64,000 bases of DNA. It comes from a virus. Positions 26,100 through 35,573 of this stretch are shown piece after piece. Both the position numbers and the translations under genes were made by a program. The DNA lies in the IMG/VR virus record IMGVR_UViG_3300025110_000007, positions 26,221 to 90,220 of that record; one strand, written 5' to 3'. Position 1 is the stretch's first letter, and each line of letters opens with the position of its first letter. Below the pieces are notes generated by a model that saw nothing but the letters and a program-made list of their open reading frames with translations, ran no database searches and had not been told where the DNA came from.

Positions 26100-28139
26100 T
26101 CAACAATGGAACAGGGTATCTGTGCTAATTACTTTTATGTGCTTTGGGTGCACCTTAATCTTGCTGTGGAGTAGTCCCTTATCATCAGGTACAGGGATGG
26201 GAGCCTGTGTGATGACATAGTCGTCAATCAACAACCGCATCTGCTGGGCTCCGTTGCTGGCAGATGTGCTGGGCTTAGTGAAGAGCATCTCGATGATTGA
26301 ACTGTCTGAGTTCACGGTGCCACTGACTTCACGATGTGTGCGGAGTTCATGCCATAGAAGCGGGTCACGAATAATGACATCCATTTCCAACTCAAATTCT
26401 TCACGGCCTTCACGAATGATGGAAGCGTTTCTGGTACCACCGTATGGGACTTGTTTGATGGACCGATTAGCAGAGTCAACGGTTTCTGGCACAGGCGTAC
26501 CACCTACAACATGGAACGGCTCAACACCTGTCTTACCTCTCAATTCAAACGAAGAGATGTAGCCGATGTCTTGGTCGTATGCTTTGATGCTACTGTTGTA
26601 AAACATGAATGGCTTCTCAGAACCCTTGGCTATGCCTGCTTCTTTGCGCCCCTTCGCATCTGTTGCTGTGTTTTGGAACAACCTGTGAGCGGTGTACCTG
26701 TCACCTGCGTTGCTACTTTCCAAACGACCTGTGTCGGTGTAGCAAGAAAGCGCATCGAAGATGCACCGGTACTTAACCTCAGCATCAGTAGTGGCCGTCA
26801 ATTCCCACTCAACAACTTTGCATCCACGGAAGATACGGGTCAGTTGCTTTGAATCAGTTGAGGAGCCGGGTGCGTTGCTGTTTTCTAAGGGGTACGAACC
26901 TACATCACGATTGCGAATGCTGTGCTCTATGCAGAAAGAAGGAACTGTTTCGGCAGAAAACAAGAGCCTACTGACGGGATTTTGGATGCGCCCTGCATCA
27001 TTTACATGAGGGCTTCCTGTGGAGTTATCAGAAGCAAATCTGAATGCATAGATACCGTCAGATGTAGTGTGTTCGTAATGAAGTGCATCATCAAGATAGC
27101 ACCGATAATCACTGCTCCCAAGGTCTTCAATAGCAAGCACCCTGCGTATTTCACTGGTGACTGTTTGGTCGAAATGATGGCTCTCACTTGTGATGCCTGA
27201 ACTGCCATGGGCAGGTGGCCAAAATTGCGAAGATGTCCCTTCGACACCCTTGTAATAGACAGTTGGTGCGAGAGTAGCATCTTGGAAAAGAATGTAGTCA
27301 CCCACTGCCAGAGTGTGACCATTGAAATCCAAACCATTGACATCAGCGTAGGTCTGTCCGGGGACGACTGTGGCTACCAATGTGTTGGCCTTGCTATACC
27401 CGTTGGCAAGCAATGAGGTGTCGTTGATGGTTTCTCTGCCGAGGCTGTAATACAACCAACGAGGATTGTGAAGAGGCATCTCTATTTGACCGCCTCTGTG
27501 ATGCACTCGTCCTGTTTGTTGCAGAGCCGCTTGTCGACCAAGACCTATGATGTGATGTCGAAGGAGTTCAACCTCAGTGTCGGGCAATTTCATGTGCGAA
27601 GCCAAGCCAATGAACTGGTCAATGGTCGATACCTCTTTGCTCGTAGTAGCGGCGCTGTTCATTGCAAAAGCAGTGTCTCCACTGTAAATCGAAGGCAGTC
27701 CCAACGAATGGATGAAGAGTGAGTCACCAGTGTTGCTGGACCGAGCACTTGTTGCGTGTTCCAGTGCAGGAACAATTTTGATTTGTGTTTCTGTACCAGA
27801 AAGCGTATGGTCCACAATTGAATACACCTTGCTGTCAAAACCGTCAGAATAAAAATCAACGAATTGCTGGGCTCCTCCTCCGACACCAGAGGGGTGGAAG
27901 GTCAACTTTTGACCAATAAGCATGCCAAGGGGTACCTTGAGGATGGTTTTTCCAGATTCAAAGATAGTGACATTGTCAGAGCCTACATTGGTCTTGAACG
28001 CCAGCGTAGTATAATCAGGAGTGCTGGCCGACCAAGTCGTCTGCCATGTACACGGTTGCCCTGACTGAATGTACAGTCCTGTTTCGTGTCCCATAAGGAC
28101 TTCCGACACATCACCCTTGTACGCTTGGCTGGCAGACAT
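26100..28139 (-). CDS. Major tail tube protein (large form)
   Basis: A 679-residue protein following the tail terminator gene, the normal place for the tail tube protein. Strand-rich segments resemble tube proteins: CKVVEWELTATTDAEVKYRC, then a MFYNSSIKAYDQDIGYISSFEL block typical of the tube-forming domain, then REEFELEMDVIIRDPLLWHEL. It is about twice the usual length, so the N-terminal ~400 residues probably form decoration domains. GTGATAAC sits directly before the ATG at 28139; a start at 28151 is less likely. The call rests on order and fold-like patterns rather than on a recognised signature. Confidence 0.82.
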   Translation of the reverse strand: MSASQAYKGDVSEVLMGHETGLYIQSGQPCTWQTTWSASTPDYTTLAFKTNVGSDNVTIFESGKTILKVPLGMLIGQKLTFHPSGVGGGAQQFVDFYSDGFDSKVYSIVDHTLSGTETQIKIVPALEHATSARSSNTGDSLFIHSLGLPSIYSGDTAFAMNSAATTSKEVSTIDQFIGLASHMKLPDTEVELLRHHIIGLGRQAALQQTGRVHHRGGQIEMPLHNPRWLYYSLGRETINDTSLLANGYSKANTLVATVVPGQTYADVNGLDFNGHTLAVGDYILFQDATLAPTVYYKGVEGTSSQFWPPAHGSSGITSESHHFDQTVTSEIRRVLAIEDLGSSDYRCYLDDALHYEHTTSDGIYAFRFASDNSTGSPHVNDAGRIQNPVSRLLFSAETVPSFCIEHSIRNRDVGSYPLENSNAPGSSTDSKQLTRIFRGCKVVEWELTATTDAEVKYRCIFDALSCYTDTGRLESSNAGDRYTAHRLFQNTATDAKGRKEAGIAKGSEKPFMFYNSSIKAYDQDIGYISSFELRGKTGVEPFHVVGGTPVPETVDSANRSIKQVPYGGTRNASIIREGREEFELEMDVIIRDPLLWHELRTHREVSGTVNSDSSIIEMLFTKPSTSASNGAQQMRLLIDDYVITQAPIPVPDDKGLLHSKIKVHPKHIKVISTDTLFHC

Positions 28140-28143
28140 GTTA

Positions 28144-28584
28144 TCACGCACCCACTGGGTCAGCCAGTACTACGACCTCAACTTGAAAAGTGTGCCGGAA
28201 GAGTTTCTTCGTCCGGTCGCTCAAATCTGTTCTGGTCTTGAAAAGCATACGGTCAAAGTTGACGCCGTCGCCTTTCCTGTCAGCGTGTATCAAACGGCGC
28301 AGTTCATCTTCCATAAGGCGCAGGTGAGCACGGGACTTTGCTGTACGGATGTCAACAGTGATGTTGATACGGGTCATGACAAAATTGTACAGGAGGTCAG
28401 GCACATCTTCGTTGTGCGCTGTTTCGTACAGAAGAACGAAGTCCGAGCGTTGCAAGTCCTGTCGCTTACCTCGTTCAGGCGTAGCGTCAGCAATGTCGAG
28501 GATGACTGGCTTGATGTTTTTTGTGTTGGCCCTGTTCCACTTCTCAAGTGTTTCGATAACGAGGTCGAGTGCTTCCTTTGCCAT
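28144..28584 (-). CDS. Tail terminator / completion protein
   Basis: A 146-residue alpha/beta protein (FVLLYETAHNEDVPDLL, then NFVMTRINITVDIRT, then HTFQVEVVVLADPVGA) located between the connector and the tube gene, where tail terminator proteins of the gpU/gp10-like kind occur. Such proteins cap the tube after it reaches length and dock to the head. The length and the strand-helix-strand order fit. GAGGGT precedes the ATG. Family confirmation would need a structure or profile comparison. Confidence 0.78.
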   Translation of the reverse strand: MAKEALDLVIETLEKWNRANTKNIKPVILDIADATPERGKRQDLQRSDFVLLYETAHNEDVPDLLYNFVMTRINITVDIRTAKSRAHLRLMEDELRRLIHADRKGDGVNFDRMLFKTRTDLSDRTKKLFRHTFQVEVVVLADPVGA

Positions 28585-28593
28585 ACATAACCC

Positions 28594-30237
28594 TCACTCA
28601 AACACAACGACTTCTTTGTAGCGAGTCAAAATTGAATTGGCTTCCTTCTTCCACATCTCTGCCTTTTGTGCAAGCGTGATGTTCTGACTGCCTTCTGGGA
28701 TGAGTACGCTTCTGTCGTCAGCCATGATGAGGTCGACGGCGACGAGTTTAGTTGCCGCTTCTTCGATTGCCTTTTCCAAGTACCGCTCGCCATAGATGTA
28801 GGATGCTTTGATTGCGTTGAACTCAAAGAACGGGTACGAGTTGTTGAAGTAAATGATACCCATTTCGTGGTCGAGCCACCAGTCCTTGAGTCGACCTTGG
28901 TCACCACCAGCATCAGAAAACGCCCCAATGTCTGATTGGAATTTATGCTGTGTCCAATCAAAGGTGTCATCGTCACTGAATGTACCATGCAACAAAATAC
29001 CTTGGCTGAGCACTGTGCCGCTGTTAGCACGATAGCCGATGATGCAGACCCCTCCTTCGGGGTTCACTCCTCTGACTATACCATAGTCAAGGAAAGAGGA
29101 CGAGTCAGTAAATGTAATGGTAAAGGCACCTGCTCCCGGCGTAGCATCAATCGTTCCTGATGCTTCAACAGAAGTGGTCTGTGAAATCGCCAAATTAGTC
29201 GAGTCGCTCACAGCAATCGAAGCAGACTCACCTCCCTTGGTCTGGCGCATGCTTGTAATTTTCAACTTGCCGTTGCCGTAATCTGAGTTGGCTGTGGCTA
29301 AGAACTCATGATTGACAAACATACTGCGTGAGCCTGTTGATGTCGAAGCATCGGGGAGTGTGAAGGTCGTGCCGTCAGGACTTGCAAAGGACGCTGTTGT
29401 GTCAAATGCAACAGTGCCTCTTCCAGTGCGGTCCTCGTGGTTTATCAAATCCGCAAGATTCTGAGCGGCTGTGACTTTGTCGAATGTGGCATCCCATTGC
29501 TGGGTGCCTGTACCTACTGCCAACTTGGCAAAGCCTCCTCCTCCGGGTGACATGTACACAGCATCGCTTGCAAGTGCTGTGTAATCAACAATTTCAAGAC
29601 GGGCCTCTGCTGAACCAATCTCACGATAGTTCTCGCCCTGCCACATCTCAATGCGCAAGACTTGCTGAACATTGCGGAAGAGCAGTGGGGCTGTACCAAC
29701 ATAGTCAGTAAAGTACCGTCGACGGTACGGCTTGTAGGTGTCGAAGTTGATGTACTCGGCGGCCACAATATAGGGTCGCCAAGCATTGTGAGTGTAATTG
29801 TCGATACGGTCCTGTACTTCTTTGATACGCTGTTCGACATGTGCTTTGGTCACGCCACGGCGCTTGGCTGTGAATGACGCTGTGTTTTGTACATAGGTGT
29901 TCTTTGCCACTGTGTATGTAGCGGCAGTGACTGTGCCACTTTCAAAGGGCAACTTGACACCTGTGGTGTGCGAAGTAGGCGCAGATATTTTCTTTTCAAA
30001 ACCCAACGGGTCATCATCAGAATAGACGAAGATAGTATCACCTGCACTAAACCCGTGTTCACGGAAGTCATTACCTGTGACAAACACGCCGTCTGTTGCA
30101 GAGTCTGCGCCTACGAGAACAGCCTCTCCCGGTCCAACACCAAGAAGGTCTGCTACCTTCTGTGCGTTTGTGTACACAATCTCCTCTGGATGCAGAGGAC
30201 GGGTTTCGACCTCACCGGGACTGAATACTGCTGGCAT
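28594..30237 (-). CDS. Head-tail connector/adaptor with inserted beta domain
   Basis: A 547-residue protein. Helical pieces near residues 130-155 (VEQRIKEVQDRIDNYTHNAW) and at the C-terminus (YLEKAIEEAATKLVAVDLIM, then the final ~50 residues) resemble the helical bundle of HK97 gp6-like adaptors, which form the ring beneath the portal. Between them are ~300 residues of Gly/Thr/Ser-rich beta sequence, which could be a surface-exposed insertion. The adaptor call is supported by its place between head genes and the tail terminator. GTGTGAT precedes the ATG. Confidence 0.8.
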   Translation of the reverse strand: MPAVFSPGEVETRPLHPEEIVYTNAQKVADLLGVGPGEAVLVGADSATDGVFVTGNDFREHGFSAGDTIFVYSDDDPLGFEKKISAPTSHTTGVKLPFESGTVTAATYTVAKNTYVQNTASFTAKRRGVTKAHVEQRIKEVQDRIDNYTHNAWRPYIVAAEYINFDTYKPYRRRYFTDYVGTAPLLFRNVQQVLRIEMWQGENYREIGSAEARLEIVDYTALASDAVYMSPGGGGFAKLAVGTGTQQWDATFDKVTAAQNLADLINHEDRTGRGTVAFDTTASFASPDGTTFTLPDASTSTGSRSMFVNHEFLATANSDYGNGKLKITSMRQTKGGESASIAVSDSTNLAISQTTSVEASGTIDATPGAGAFTITFTDSSSFLDYGIVRGVNPEGGVCIIGYRANSGTVLSQGILLHGTFSDDDTFDWTQHKFQSDIGAFSDAGGDQGRLKDWWLDHEMGIIYFNNSYPFFEFNAIKASYIYGERYLEKAIEEAATKLVAVDLIMADDRSVLIPEGSQNITLAQKAEMWKKEANSILTRYKEVVVFE

Positions 30238-30243
30238 CGAACA

Positions 30244-32670
30244 TCACACGCCCTTGTAGTACAAGTCGTGTTGGATTCCTTTTAGAAGTTGCGTTCCAAG
30301 TGACATTGGGAAACCTGTTTCAACATTATCAGGATTCATTGCTTCGTTGATGAGTCTTGCAATCCTTTCTTCGTCGGTTTCTGGCTCTGGCGGAGGTGGT
30401 GCATTTTGTCCTTGAGTAAAGTCGATGGCAGGAGTGTTTGCTTCATACTTTTCATCACGCCGTTGACCTCTTTCGTTGAGGCGTTGTATCTTTGCATCAG
30501 GTTGGACTGCTCCGACTCTGTCGAGTGTGCTGTCAAAGGCTCGTGCTTCTGCACTCTGCTCTGCCGTGACTGGCATGACTGCTCCACGAGCCTGACTTGG
30601 AAGACCTTGGATTGGTGCGTCCGGGTCGAATCCTCCACGCTTTGCTCCGGCTCTAAGTTCGGATGGTGCGTTTTCCATGTCCACAACATTACCTCGCTGG
30701 AAGTCCCGAGCAAGACCAGCAAGACCAGCAGTAGGTGCAGGAGTACCAGCCGCTCTGCGAGCACCCGACCTTCCTTCTATGATGGCTTGTAGTGACAATT
30801 CAGCAGTGTTTTTCTCCTGAATTTTTCGCTGTAAATCTGCTTCCATTCGTTCTTGCATGGGGTTCTTACGACCTCTCTGTCGCAGTTGTGCTGTTTTTTC
30901 GCCTTGTTCTGCAATCAGTTCGCGCTGAGCATTTACCGCTTCTCTCAATCGTTGAACCGTGCTCCTTGCCTCATCAATGTTCACTCCGCCTTCAAGTCCA
31001 GCACGGGATTGCATAGCCTCTTCGACTGTCCTGTCGTATTCACTTTGTACAATACCGGTTAGGTCATCAGGCCTTTCTGCCTCGGCTCTTTGGTGAATCA
31101 TCATAGCAGATTGAAGAGCGTCTTCAATAGGGTCGTCTGTTCGTTCTGTACCAAAACCGAATTGGGTGGCAGGGGTACCGAACATTTCATCAGCCTTATC
31201 TTGAGTCATCAAAGGTCGCTCTGCTCCGGCCTCATATCCTCCTTGCTCTTCAAATCTCTTCTCTTCTGATTCGGCAAATTCACGACGGGCCCTGTCATCA
31301 GCCAAATCAATTGCATCAAGCCGGTTTAAAGCGAAATTCCTGAATCGTTCAAATTCTTTTGGATTTGCCTGTGCCTTGTCTGCACCAAATGTGTTTAGGA
31401 TTCGTTGGTCCAACCGTGAAGACTGTGTTTCAGAATCAGGCTTGCGTTGAACTACACCTTGTACATCGACCTTTTCTCCTTGTCCTACGGTGAGTTCTTG
31501 GAGGTCTTCTGCACTCATTCCCAAATTAGGACTGCTTGCCTGTTGCATGAGTTCTCGCAACTGTTGTTCCATTCTTTGTTGAACAGGGTTTTCAGCCCCT
31601 TGTCGACCTAATTCAGCAGTTCTTTCTTTTTCTGCTTCTATGCCTTCTTGTAATTGACGAATTCGCGGGCCAAGGTCTTGTTGCACCATATCGTCATCAT
31701 CACTCATTCGGTCTATTTCTCCAAACGCCGTCGCTAAGGTAGGATTTCCTTCGGGAATAGCATCGGGGAAATGCTCCCGCATCATTTCCACAGCAAGTTG
31801 TTCTTGCTGACTTGGGACAGTGACTTGAGGGAAATTGCGCTTTACTTGTGCAAGTGCTTCCTCGGGTGTTGTTGGTATGCTCTTGTCTGTGACAGCCAGC
31901 CCTTGTGAGTTGATGATATGAGCCAGTACTTCAGGGTCTTCCCGCATAGAATGCAAAGCCATGGCAACTTCCATGAATTCTCTTTGTTGCTTATCCTCTT
32001 CGGTCGTAATACCTGTACGCTCCATCAGACGGGTATAACCAAAAAGTTGAGCGGCCCTATCAGGGTTTGCATTAATATATCTACGAAGTAATCTACTCAT
32101 AGGTATTGTATCTCGTGGCCCATTTTTTGAACGGAATAAATCATTTGTACCCGACGGGTCCTGTACAAGCATGTTGTGGCTAATGCCTGCGCCTTCTGCT
32201 CCTCCCTCTTGATTTTCGATAACGATTCTTTTCAATTTACCGTTTTCGGTCAGCACCTTACGAGCCTTTGCTCCAAGGCCGTACTTGAAGCCGGGTGGGA
32301 TAGCAACAGACTCGGCGTCTGGTTGCATTGATGCAGACGGTTGTGCTTCGGTAGGAGGAGATGCCGAAGTACCACTAAGAGCAATGTTTGGTAGTACTTC
32401 CTCAGTGAACTTCTTTCCTTCACGGATGTTGGCAGTCTGCTGTCTGCGCTTCTTTTCGGTTTCTCTTGCAACTTCTTCACCCAACTCCGCCGCCCTTTGT
32501 TCGGGAGTTTTCTTTGCCTGTTCGGCTAAAGATTCTGGTGTTATACCCATGCGGTCAAGAATATCTTGTTTAATCCGCTCTCTTTCTTCCTTGCTACTAC
32601 TGCCTGAAAAATTACGCATAGCCTCATCGTCTTTGTCGCCCATTCCTTTGCGTACAAGTATTCTGCTCAT
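30244..32670 (-). CDS. 808-aa coiled-coil protein with C-terminal tag-like motif
   Basis: A very charged, Gln/Glu/Arg-rich protein, largely coiled coil or disordered. An internal repeat is visible: ENPVQQRMEQQLRELMQQ near residue 360 and KNPMQERMEADLQRKIQEK near residue 600, each preceded by a similar Glu/Arg-rich helix. The last ~20 residues contain FPMSLGTQLLKGI, a degenerate copy of the recurrent tag. It sits between small zinc and decoration genes and the connector. A tape measure would be expected after the tube, so an internal head or scaffold-associated role is my preferred guess. The ATG is preceded by TGGAGCGTGA. Confidence 0.82.
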   Translation of the reverse strand: MSRILVRKGMGDKDDEAMRNFSGSSSKEERERIKQDILDRMGITPESLAEQAKKTPEQRAAELGEEVARETEKKRRQQTANIREGKKFTEEVLPNIALSGTSASPPTEAQPSASMQPDAESVAIPPGFKYGLGAKARKVLTENGKLKRIVIENQEGGAEGAGISHNMLVQDPSGTNDLFRSKNGPRDTIPMSRLLRRYINANPDRAAQLFGYTRLMERTGITTEEDKQQREFMEVAMALHSMREDPEVLAHIINSQGLAVTDKSIPTTPEEALAQVKRNFPQVTVPSQQEQLAVEMMREHFPDAIPEGNPTLATAFGEIDRMSDDDDMVQQDLGPRIRQLQEGIEAEKERTAELGRQGAENPVQQRMEQQLRELMQQASSPNLGMSAEDLQELTVGQGEKVDVQGVVQRKPDSETQSSRLDQRILNTFGADKAQANPKEFERFRNFALNRLDAIDLADDRARREFAESEEKRFEEQGGYEAGAERPLMTQDKADEMFGTPATQFGFGTERTDDPIEDALQSAMMIHQRAEAERPDDLTGIVQSEYDRTVEEAMQSRAGLEGGVNIDEARSTVQRLREAVNAQRELIAEQGEKTAQLRQRGRKNPMQERMEADLQRKIQEKNTAELSLQAIIEGRSGARRAAGTPAPTAGLAGLARDFQRGNVVDMENAPSELRAGAKRGGFDPDAPIQGLPSQARGAVMPVTAEQSAEARAFDSTLDRVGAVQPDAKIQRLNERGQRRDEKYEANTPAIDFTQGQNAPPPPEPETDEERIARLINEAMNPDNVETGFPMSLGTQLLKGIQHDLYYKGV

Positions 32671-32675
32671 TCATG

Positions 32676-32969
32676 TCACGCTCCAGATTCATCGTGTGTT
32701 CCAAGGTTGAAGTCCATTTTTTGACCACAGGTTCGACATTTGTCGACCCAACAGAAGTACAGCATGCCGCACGCCTTACACCGTGTACCTGAGCCAATGT
32801 TCATAACATCTGCGGCTTTACTGGTACGAACCCGTTGCTTTTGGGTGATGCCCTCTAACGGACGCTCTGTGTTAAACACTGAGCCACTGCCGTAAGATTC
32901 TGCAAGGCGGATGCCACGCTTCTGCAAGCGTTCGATTTCTTCCAAGCCAAGGTTGTTTTGTGACTCCAT
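32676..32969 (-). CDS. Small zinc-ribbon protein, head module
   Basis: A 97-residue protein with an N-terminal helix (LGLEEIERLQKRGIRLAESY) and a C-terminal CKAC...CRTC zinc ribbon, the two pairs spaced ~14 residues. Function unknown. It sits between capsid accessory genes and the coiled-coil protein. GAGGCGAT precedes the ATG. Zinc binding is inferred from Cys spacing. Confidence 0.82.
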   Translation of the reverse strand: MESQNNLGLEEIERLQKRGIRLAESYGSGSVFNTERPLEGITQKQRVRTSKAADVMNIGSGTRCKACGMLYFCWVDKCRTCGQKMDFNLGTHDESGA

Positions 32970-32978
32970 TCAATCGCC

Positions 32979-33197
32979 TCAGACTGTGTAGGTGAGGAGG
33001 AAGTAATGGTTGCCAAGTGACATGAAAGGCTCGATAGTGACAAGAGCGGTAGTGTTTGCGGCGGCTACACCAAGAGCACCTGTGCCACCAGTGGCACGAA
33101 TGTCTGCTTGGATGAGCGCAGTTGCCGTACCATCAGCCATAGCACGAGGGCTATAAGGGCCGATGACTCGGGTTCCATATCCACTGAGTACTGCCAT
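32979..33197 (-). CDS. Small hydrophobic beta-rich head protein, 72 aa
   Basis: A 72-residue, nearly uncharged protein rich in Ala, Gly and Thr (ATALIQADIRATGGTGALGV), ending in a beta-prone tail (YFLLTYTV). With its two larger neighbours it forms a cluster of small low-charge proteins directly downstream of the capsid gene, where decoration or head-fibre proteins are usual. GAGGTGA lies six bases before the ATG. No family was recognised. Confidence 0.8.
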   Translation of the reverse strand: MAVLSGYGTRVIGPYSPRAMADGTATALIQADIRATGGTGALGVAAANTTALVTIEPFMSLGNHYFLLTYTV

Positions 33198-33208
33198 CGT
33201 TGGTCACC

Positions 33209-33517
33209 TCAAGAGCGGCGACCAATTGCAATGAATGTACCTGCGGCTGTGCCGCCGCCACCTGTTTGAAGTGGGTCCAGAATTGTAATCGTGGTTCCAC
33301 TAACAGCGATTTGGTTGTTCATGTTGAGCACAATTTCTGCGGCACTGTTTCCCGCTTCGGGTAAAGAAACGCTAATTGCGGCACTGTTTGTGCCAGCAAA
33401 GTCAATGCTTGAGAGTTGAGAACTCAAATTGATAGTCGTATCACCTGCTTCATAAGAACCTGTGATTACCATTCGGTCACCGAAAACGGTTGGTCGGGGG
33501 TCAATTGTAATAGCCAT
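33209..33517 (-). CDS. Probable capsid decoration or head protein, 102 aa
   Basis: A 102-residue beta-rich protein (MAITIDPRPTVFGDRMVITG, then TTINLSSQ and NNQIAVSGTTITILDPL) with a Gly-rich turn near the end. It is typical of small immunoglobulin-like or barrel decoration proteins that cap the capsid lattice. The ATG overlaps the upstream stop by one base (TAATG) and has AGGAGATG ahead. The call is from position and composition only. Confidence 0.8.
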   Translation of the reverse strand: MAITIDPRPTVFGDRMVITGSYEAGDTTINLSSQLSSIDFAGTNSAAISVSLPEAGNSAAEIVLNMNNQIAVSGTTITILDPLQTGGGGTAAGTFIAIGRRS

Positions 33518-33936
33518 TATTGTTCATCTCCTGTTGTTGATTCTGGTTGTGCCTCTGCGGGTTCTTCTGCGACTGGCGCAGGTTCTTCCGGCTCTGGTAC
33601 AGGCTCTGGTGCGGGTTCTGGGTTAAGAACATTTTCGACCATGCCAAGGAGGGTTGCTTTGGTTGCATACTTGCCAACCGTTGCACCGTTGTCCTTTAGC
33701 CAAGCCGTGATGTCCTTTCGTGTCCATCCCTCATCAGGTAAGCCATCTTCACCGAGGTCTGTGGTCACAGGTTCTGGATTGTCGCCTTCGATTCTCCACC
33801 ATTTGGCAGAGAACCGGTGACGGTATTGATTCAAGAACTCCTGTGTCACTTCCAAGGGTTGGTGACGGATTGCCACCAATCGTGTACAAGGAACCCTTCG
33901 TTCATAGAAGGGGCCAAGTGAAGTCACCGTAGGCAA
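33517..33936 (-). CDS. HeH/LEM-like domain protein with acidic Pro/Glu tail
   Basis: A 139-residue protein in three parts: an N-terminal region with WWRIEGDNPEPV, a central helix-extended-helix segment (WTRKDITAWLKDNGATVGKY, followed by ATKATLLGMV) that resembles the HeH/LEM or SAP-like domains common in phage head genes, and a disordered Pro/Glu/Ala tail (PEPAPEPVPEPEEPAPVAEE). Such domains can bind DNA or partner proteins. The start is TTG with GAGGTG five bases upstream; no better ATG exists. It lies just downstream of the capsid genes. Confidence 0.8.
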   Translation of the reverse strand: MPTVTSLGPFYERRVPCTRLVAIRHQPLEVTQEFLNQYRHRFSAKWWRIEGDNPEPVTTDLGEDGLPDEGWTRKDITAWLKDNGATVGKYATKATLLGMVENVLNPEPAPEPVPEPEEPAPVAEEPAEAQPESTTGDEQ

Positions 33937-33945
33937 TTAACCACC

Positions 33946-34338
33946 TCAGTTATACATCACCAAAACGCTCGATGTGTTAGCCGAGCCACTTAGGTATTGT
34001 AGAGTAATGGTTAGGCTTGATACGCTTGCGCCCACTGATACAGCGGCAGTGCCGGTATCGGTTGTAAATGCACCCAAGATGGAAGTAATTCCACCTGATA
34101 GGATGATTGTTTCGCCGTCTGCTCCGCCAGTGACGCTGATAAGTGCCATCTTTGGTGCTGGGTCGTAGCCGTTTGCTCCATCGCTGTTAGAAGCGTTGAA
34201 GGTTCCCGGTCCACCGCCGGGGTATGCGACATCTGCCGCTCCGTCTAACCACTCTGTGGTGCTTTGAGAGCCTGCTCGTAGTTCCCATGCTCCAACGAGT
34301 GTTGCTGTTGCTGTTCCTGCTAATGATAATTCTTGCAT
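33946..34338 (-). CDS. Probable capsid decoration protein, 130 aa
   Basis: A 130-residue low-charge protein rich in Gly, Ala, Ser and Thr with regular beta-prone segments (TATATLVGAWELRAG, AVSVGASVSSLTITLQYL), the first gene after the major capsid protein. This is the classic position for a decoration or head-stabilising protein. GGAGATG precedes the ATG. No family signature was identified. Confidence 0.82.
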   Translation of the reverse strand: MQELSLAGTATATLVGAWELRAGSQSTTEWLDGAADVAYPGGGPGTFNASNSDGANGYDPAPKMALISVTGGADGETIILSGGITSILGAFTTDTGTAAVSVGASVSSLTITLQYLSGSANTSSVLVMYN

Positions 34339-34375
34339 AATTTTTCATCTCCATGTTGTTTGTTCACCATCAATC

Positions 34376-35560
34376 TCAAGACAAGTCTCGGATTGAACCA
34401 TGACCTCCAAAGAAAGTTGTCCAGACTTCACCCATTGTTCGGTAAAGTCCCTCTTGACCGAGGCGGTTAATGGCGAATGGGTCACCGGTTTCAATACCAG
34501 ACTCGTAGTACTGAGTTGGTTTTGCAACACTAAAGTGAAGGTAGTCAGTGTCCAAGAAGTACATTCGGCTGATGCCGTCTGCTGAAACATCCTTAGATGG
34601 AATGATTGGGACGCCGTTGTAGGTAGCGACGATGAATCCGGCTTCGATACCGGGAACACCCTTGACGCCACCCATGGTTGGGGTCACACGCTTTTCTTCC
34701 ATGAACCGCTGTTGGCTCTGGAGGAGTTGTTGCAGGCGCATCAAAGTGTCATATCCTGTGAGGATGACCTTTGGATTGCCACCACGGACCCAAATCTTCT
34801 GGAAGATGTCGTCGATGTGGTCGAGGCTGAGAACACGCTCAGTCAATCCAGCGTCGGAAGCGACATTGACTTCTGCGTCGGACCAAGTGTTTGCACTTCG
34901 GTCGATGCTGTAAATGTCAAGGTCAGATGCGGCGCTCACATGCGCAGTGTGAGTAGTGGAAGAGCCACCGCTCACGGTTGCGGCATATCCAGTACCGGTG
35001 CTGTCCATGGTGCTTGCGGCGGTGATTCGGTCCAAGGACTCGTAATCGTTGCCAGCAGGAGTGTCAACATCTTGCAAAAGCATCTTGTTGATTTCCTCTG
35101 CGTGGTGCTTGCCCATTTCCTCTTTGAGGACGGAGCGGATGTCACCAAGACCGTCATCCTTGTCGTTAAGGAAGATTGCAACTTCGCTCATGTCGAAGGT
35201 GTGTGCAATGGTCTTTGGCTTTGCGGCAATGTGTTGGAAGGTAGGCTTGGTGGTTTCTGGAAGTGTTCCATTCTCAGCAATGCCGCCACCCTTGGTTGAG
35301 TCAGGGCGAGCGGTCACGACACGCCATCCAGAGCGGTCCCAAGGCTTCTTGGGCAAGATGCTGAATGCGTTGAATTCTTGGTTGAGTTGGGACCACACTT
35401 TGCGTCCGTAGATTGCTTGGTAGGTACCAGCAGTCGTCGAGAGCATTGGTGCGTCAGCCTTCAGAAGTTCGCTACCGGAGTATGCGTAGCCCATGTTTGA
35501 GCCTGCACCGTAGTAGTAGCGTTCCATATCGTTAATTGTTCGTAGGTAATTTCGTGCCAT
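34376..35560 (-). CDS. Major capsid protein, HK97 fold
   Basis: A 394-residue protein directly downstream of the protease/scaffold gene. Features that fit the HK97 fold include an N-terminal region likely removed or rearranged during maturation, a long spine-helix candidate (DIRSVLKEEMGKHHAEEINK), a central A-domain region with VILTGYDTLMRLQQLLQ, and a P-loop-like GVPIIPSKDV near the end followed by MYFLDTDYLHF. This run of target-site helix then PSKD is typical of archaeal and bacterial tailed-virus capsid proteins. It has the strongest ribosome site in the window (GAGGAGGAATAATAT before ATG), consistent with the need for hundreds of copies. A processing site for the viral protease was not located. 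Confidence 0.92.
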   Translation of the reverse strand: MARNYLRTINDMERYYYGAGSNMGYAYSGSELLKADAPMLSTTAGTYQAIYGRKVWSQLNQEFNAFSILPKKPWDRSGWRVVTARPDSTKGGGIAENGTLPETTKPTFQHIAAKPKTIAHTFDMSEVAIFLNDKDDGLGDIRSVLKEEMGKHHAEEINKMLLQDVDTPAGNDYESLDRITAASTMDSTGTGYAATVSGGSSTTHTAHVSAASDLDIYSIDRSANTWSDAEVNVASDAGLTERVLSLDHIDDIFQKIWVRGGNPKVILTGYDTLMRLQQLLQSQQRFMEEKRVTPTMGGVKGVPGIEAGFIVATYNGVPIIPSKDVSADGISRMYFLDTDYLHFSVAKPTQYYESGIETGDPFAINRLGQEGLYRTMGEVWTTFFGGHGSIRDLS

Positions 35561-35573
35561 ATATTATTCCTCC

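Noticed and set aside
30244-32670. 808-residue coiled-coil protein as tape measure
   Set aside because: It lies on the head side of the connector and tube genes rather than after the chaperones, and carries a tag-like end; kept as unknown.
34712-35299. Plus-strand 195-codon frame inside the capsid gene
   Set aside because: Complete antisense overlap with the major capsid gene, whose protein is convincing.
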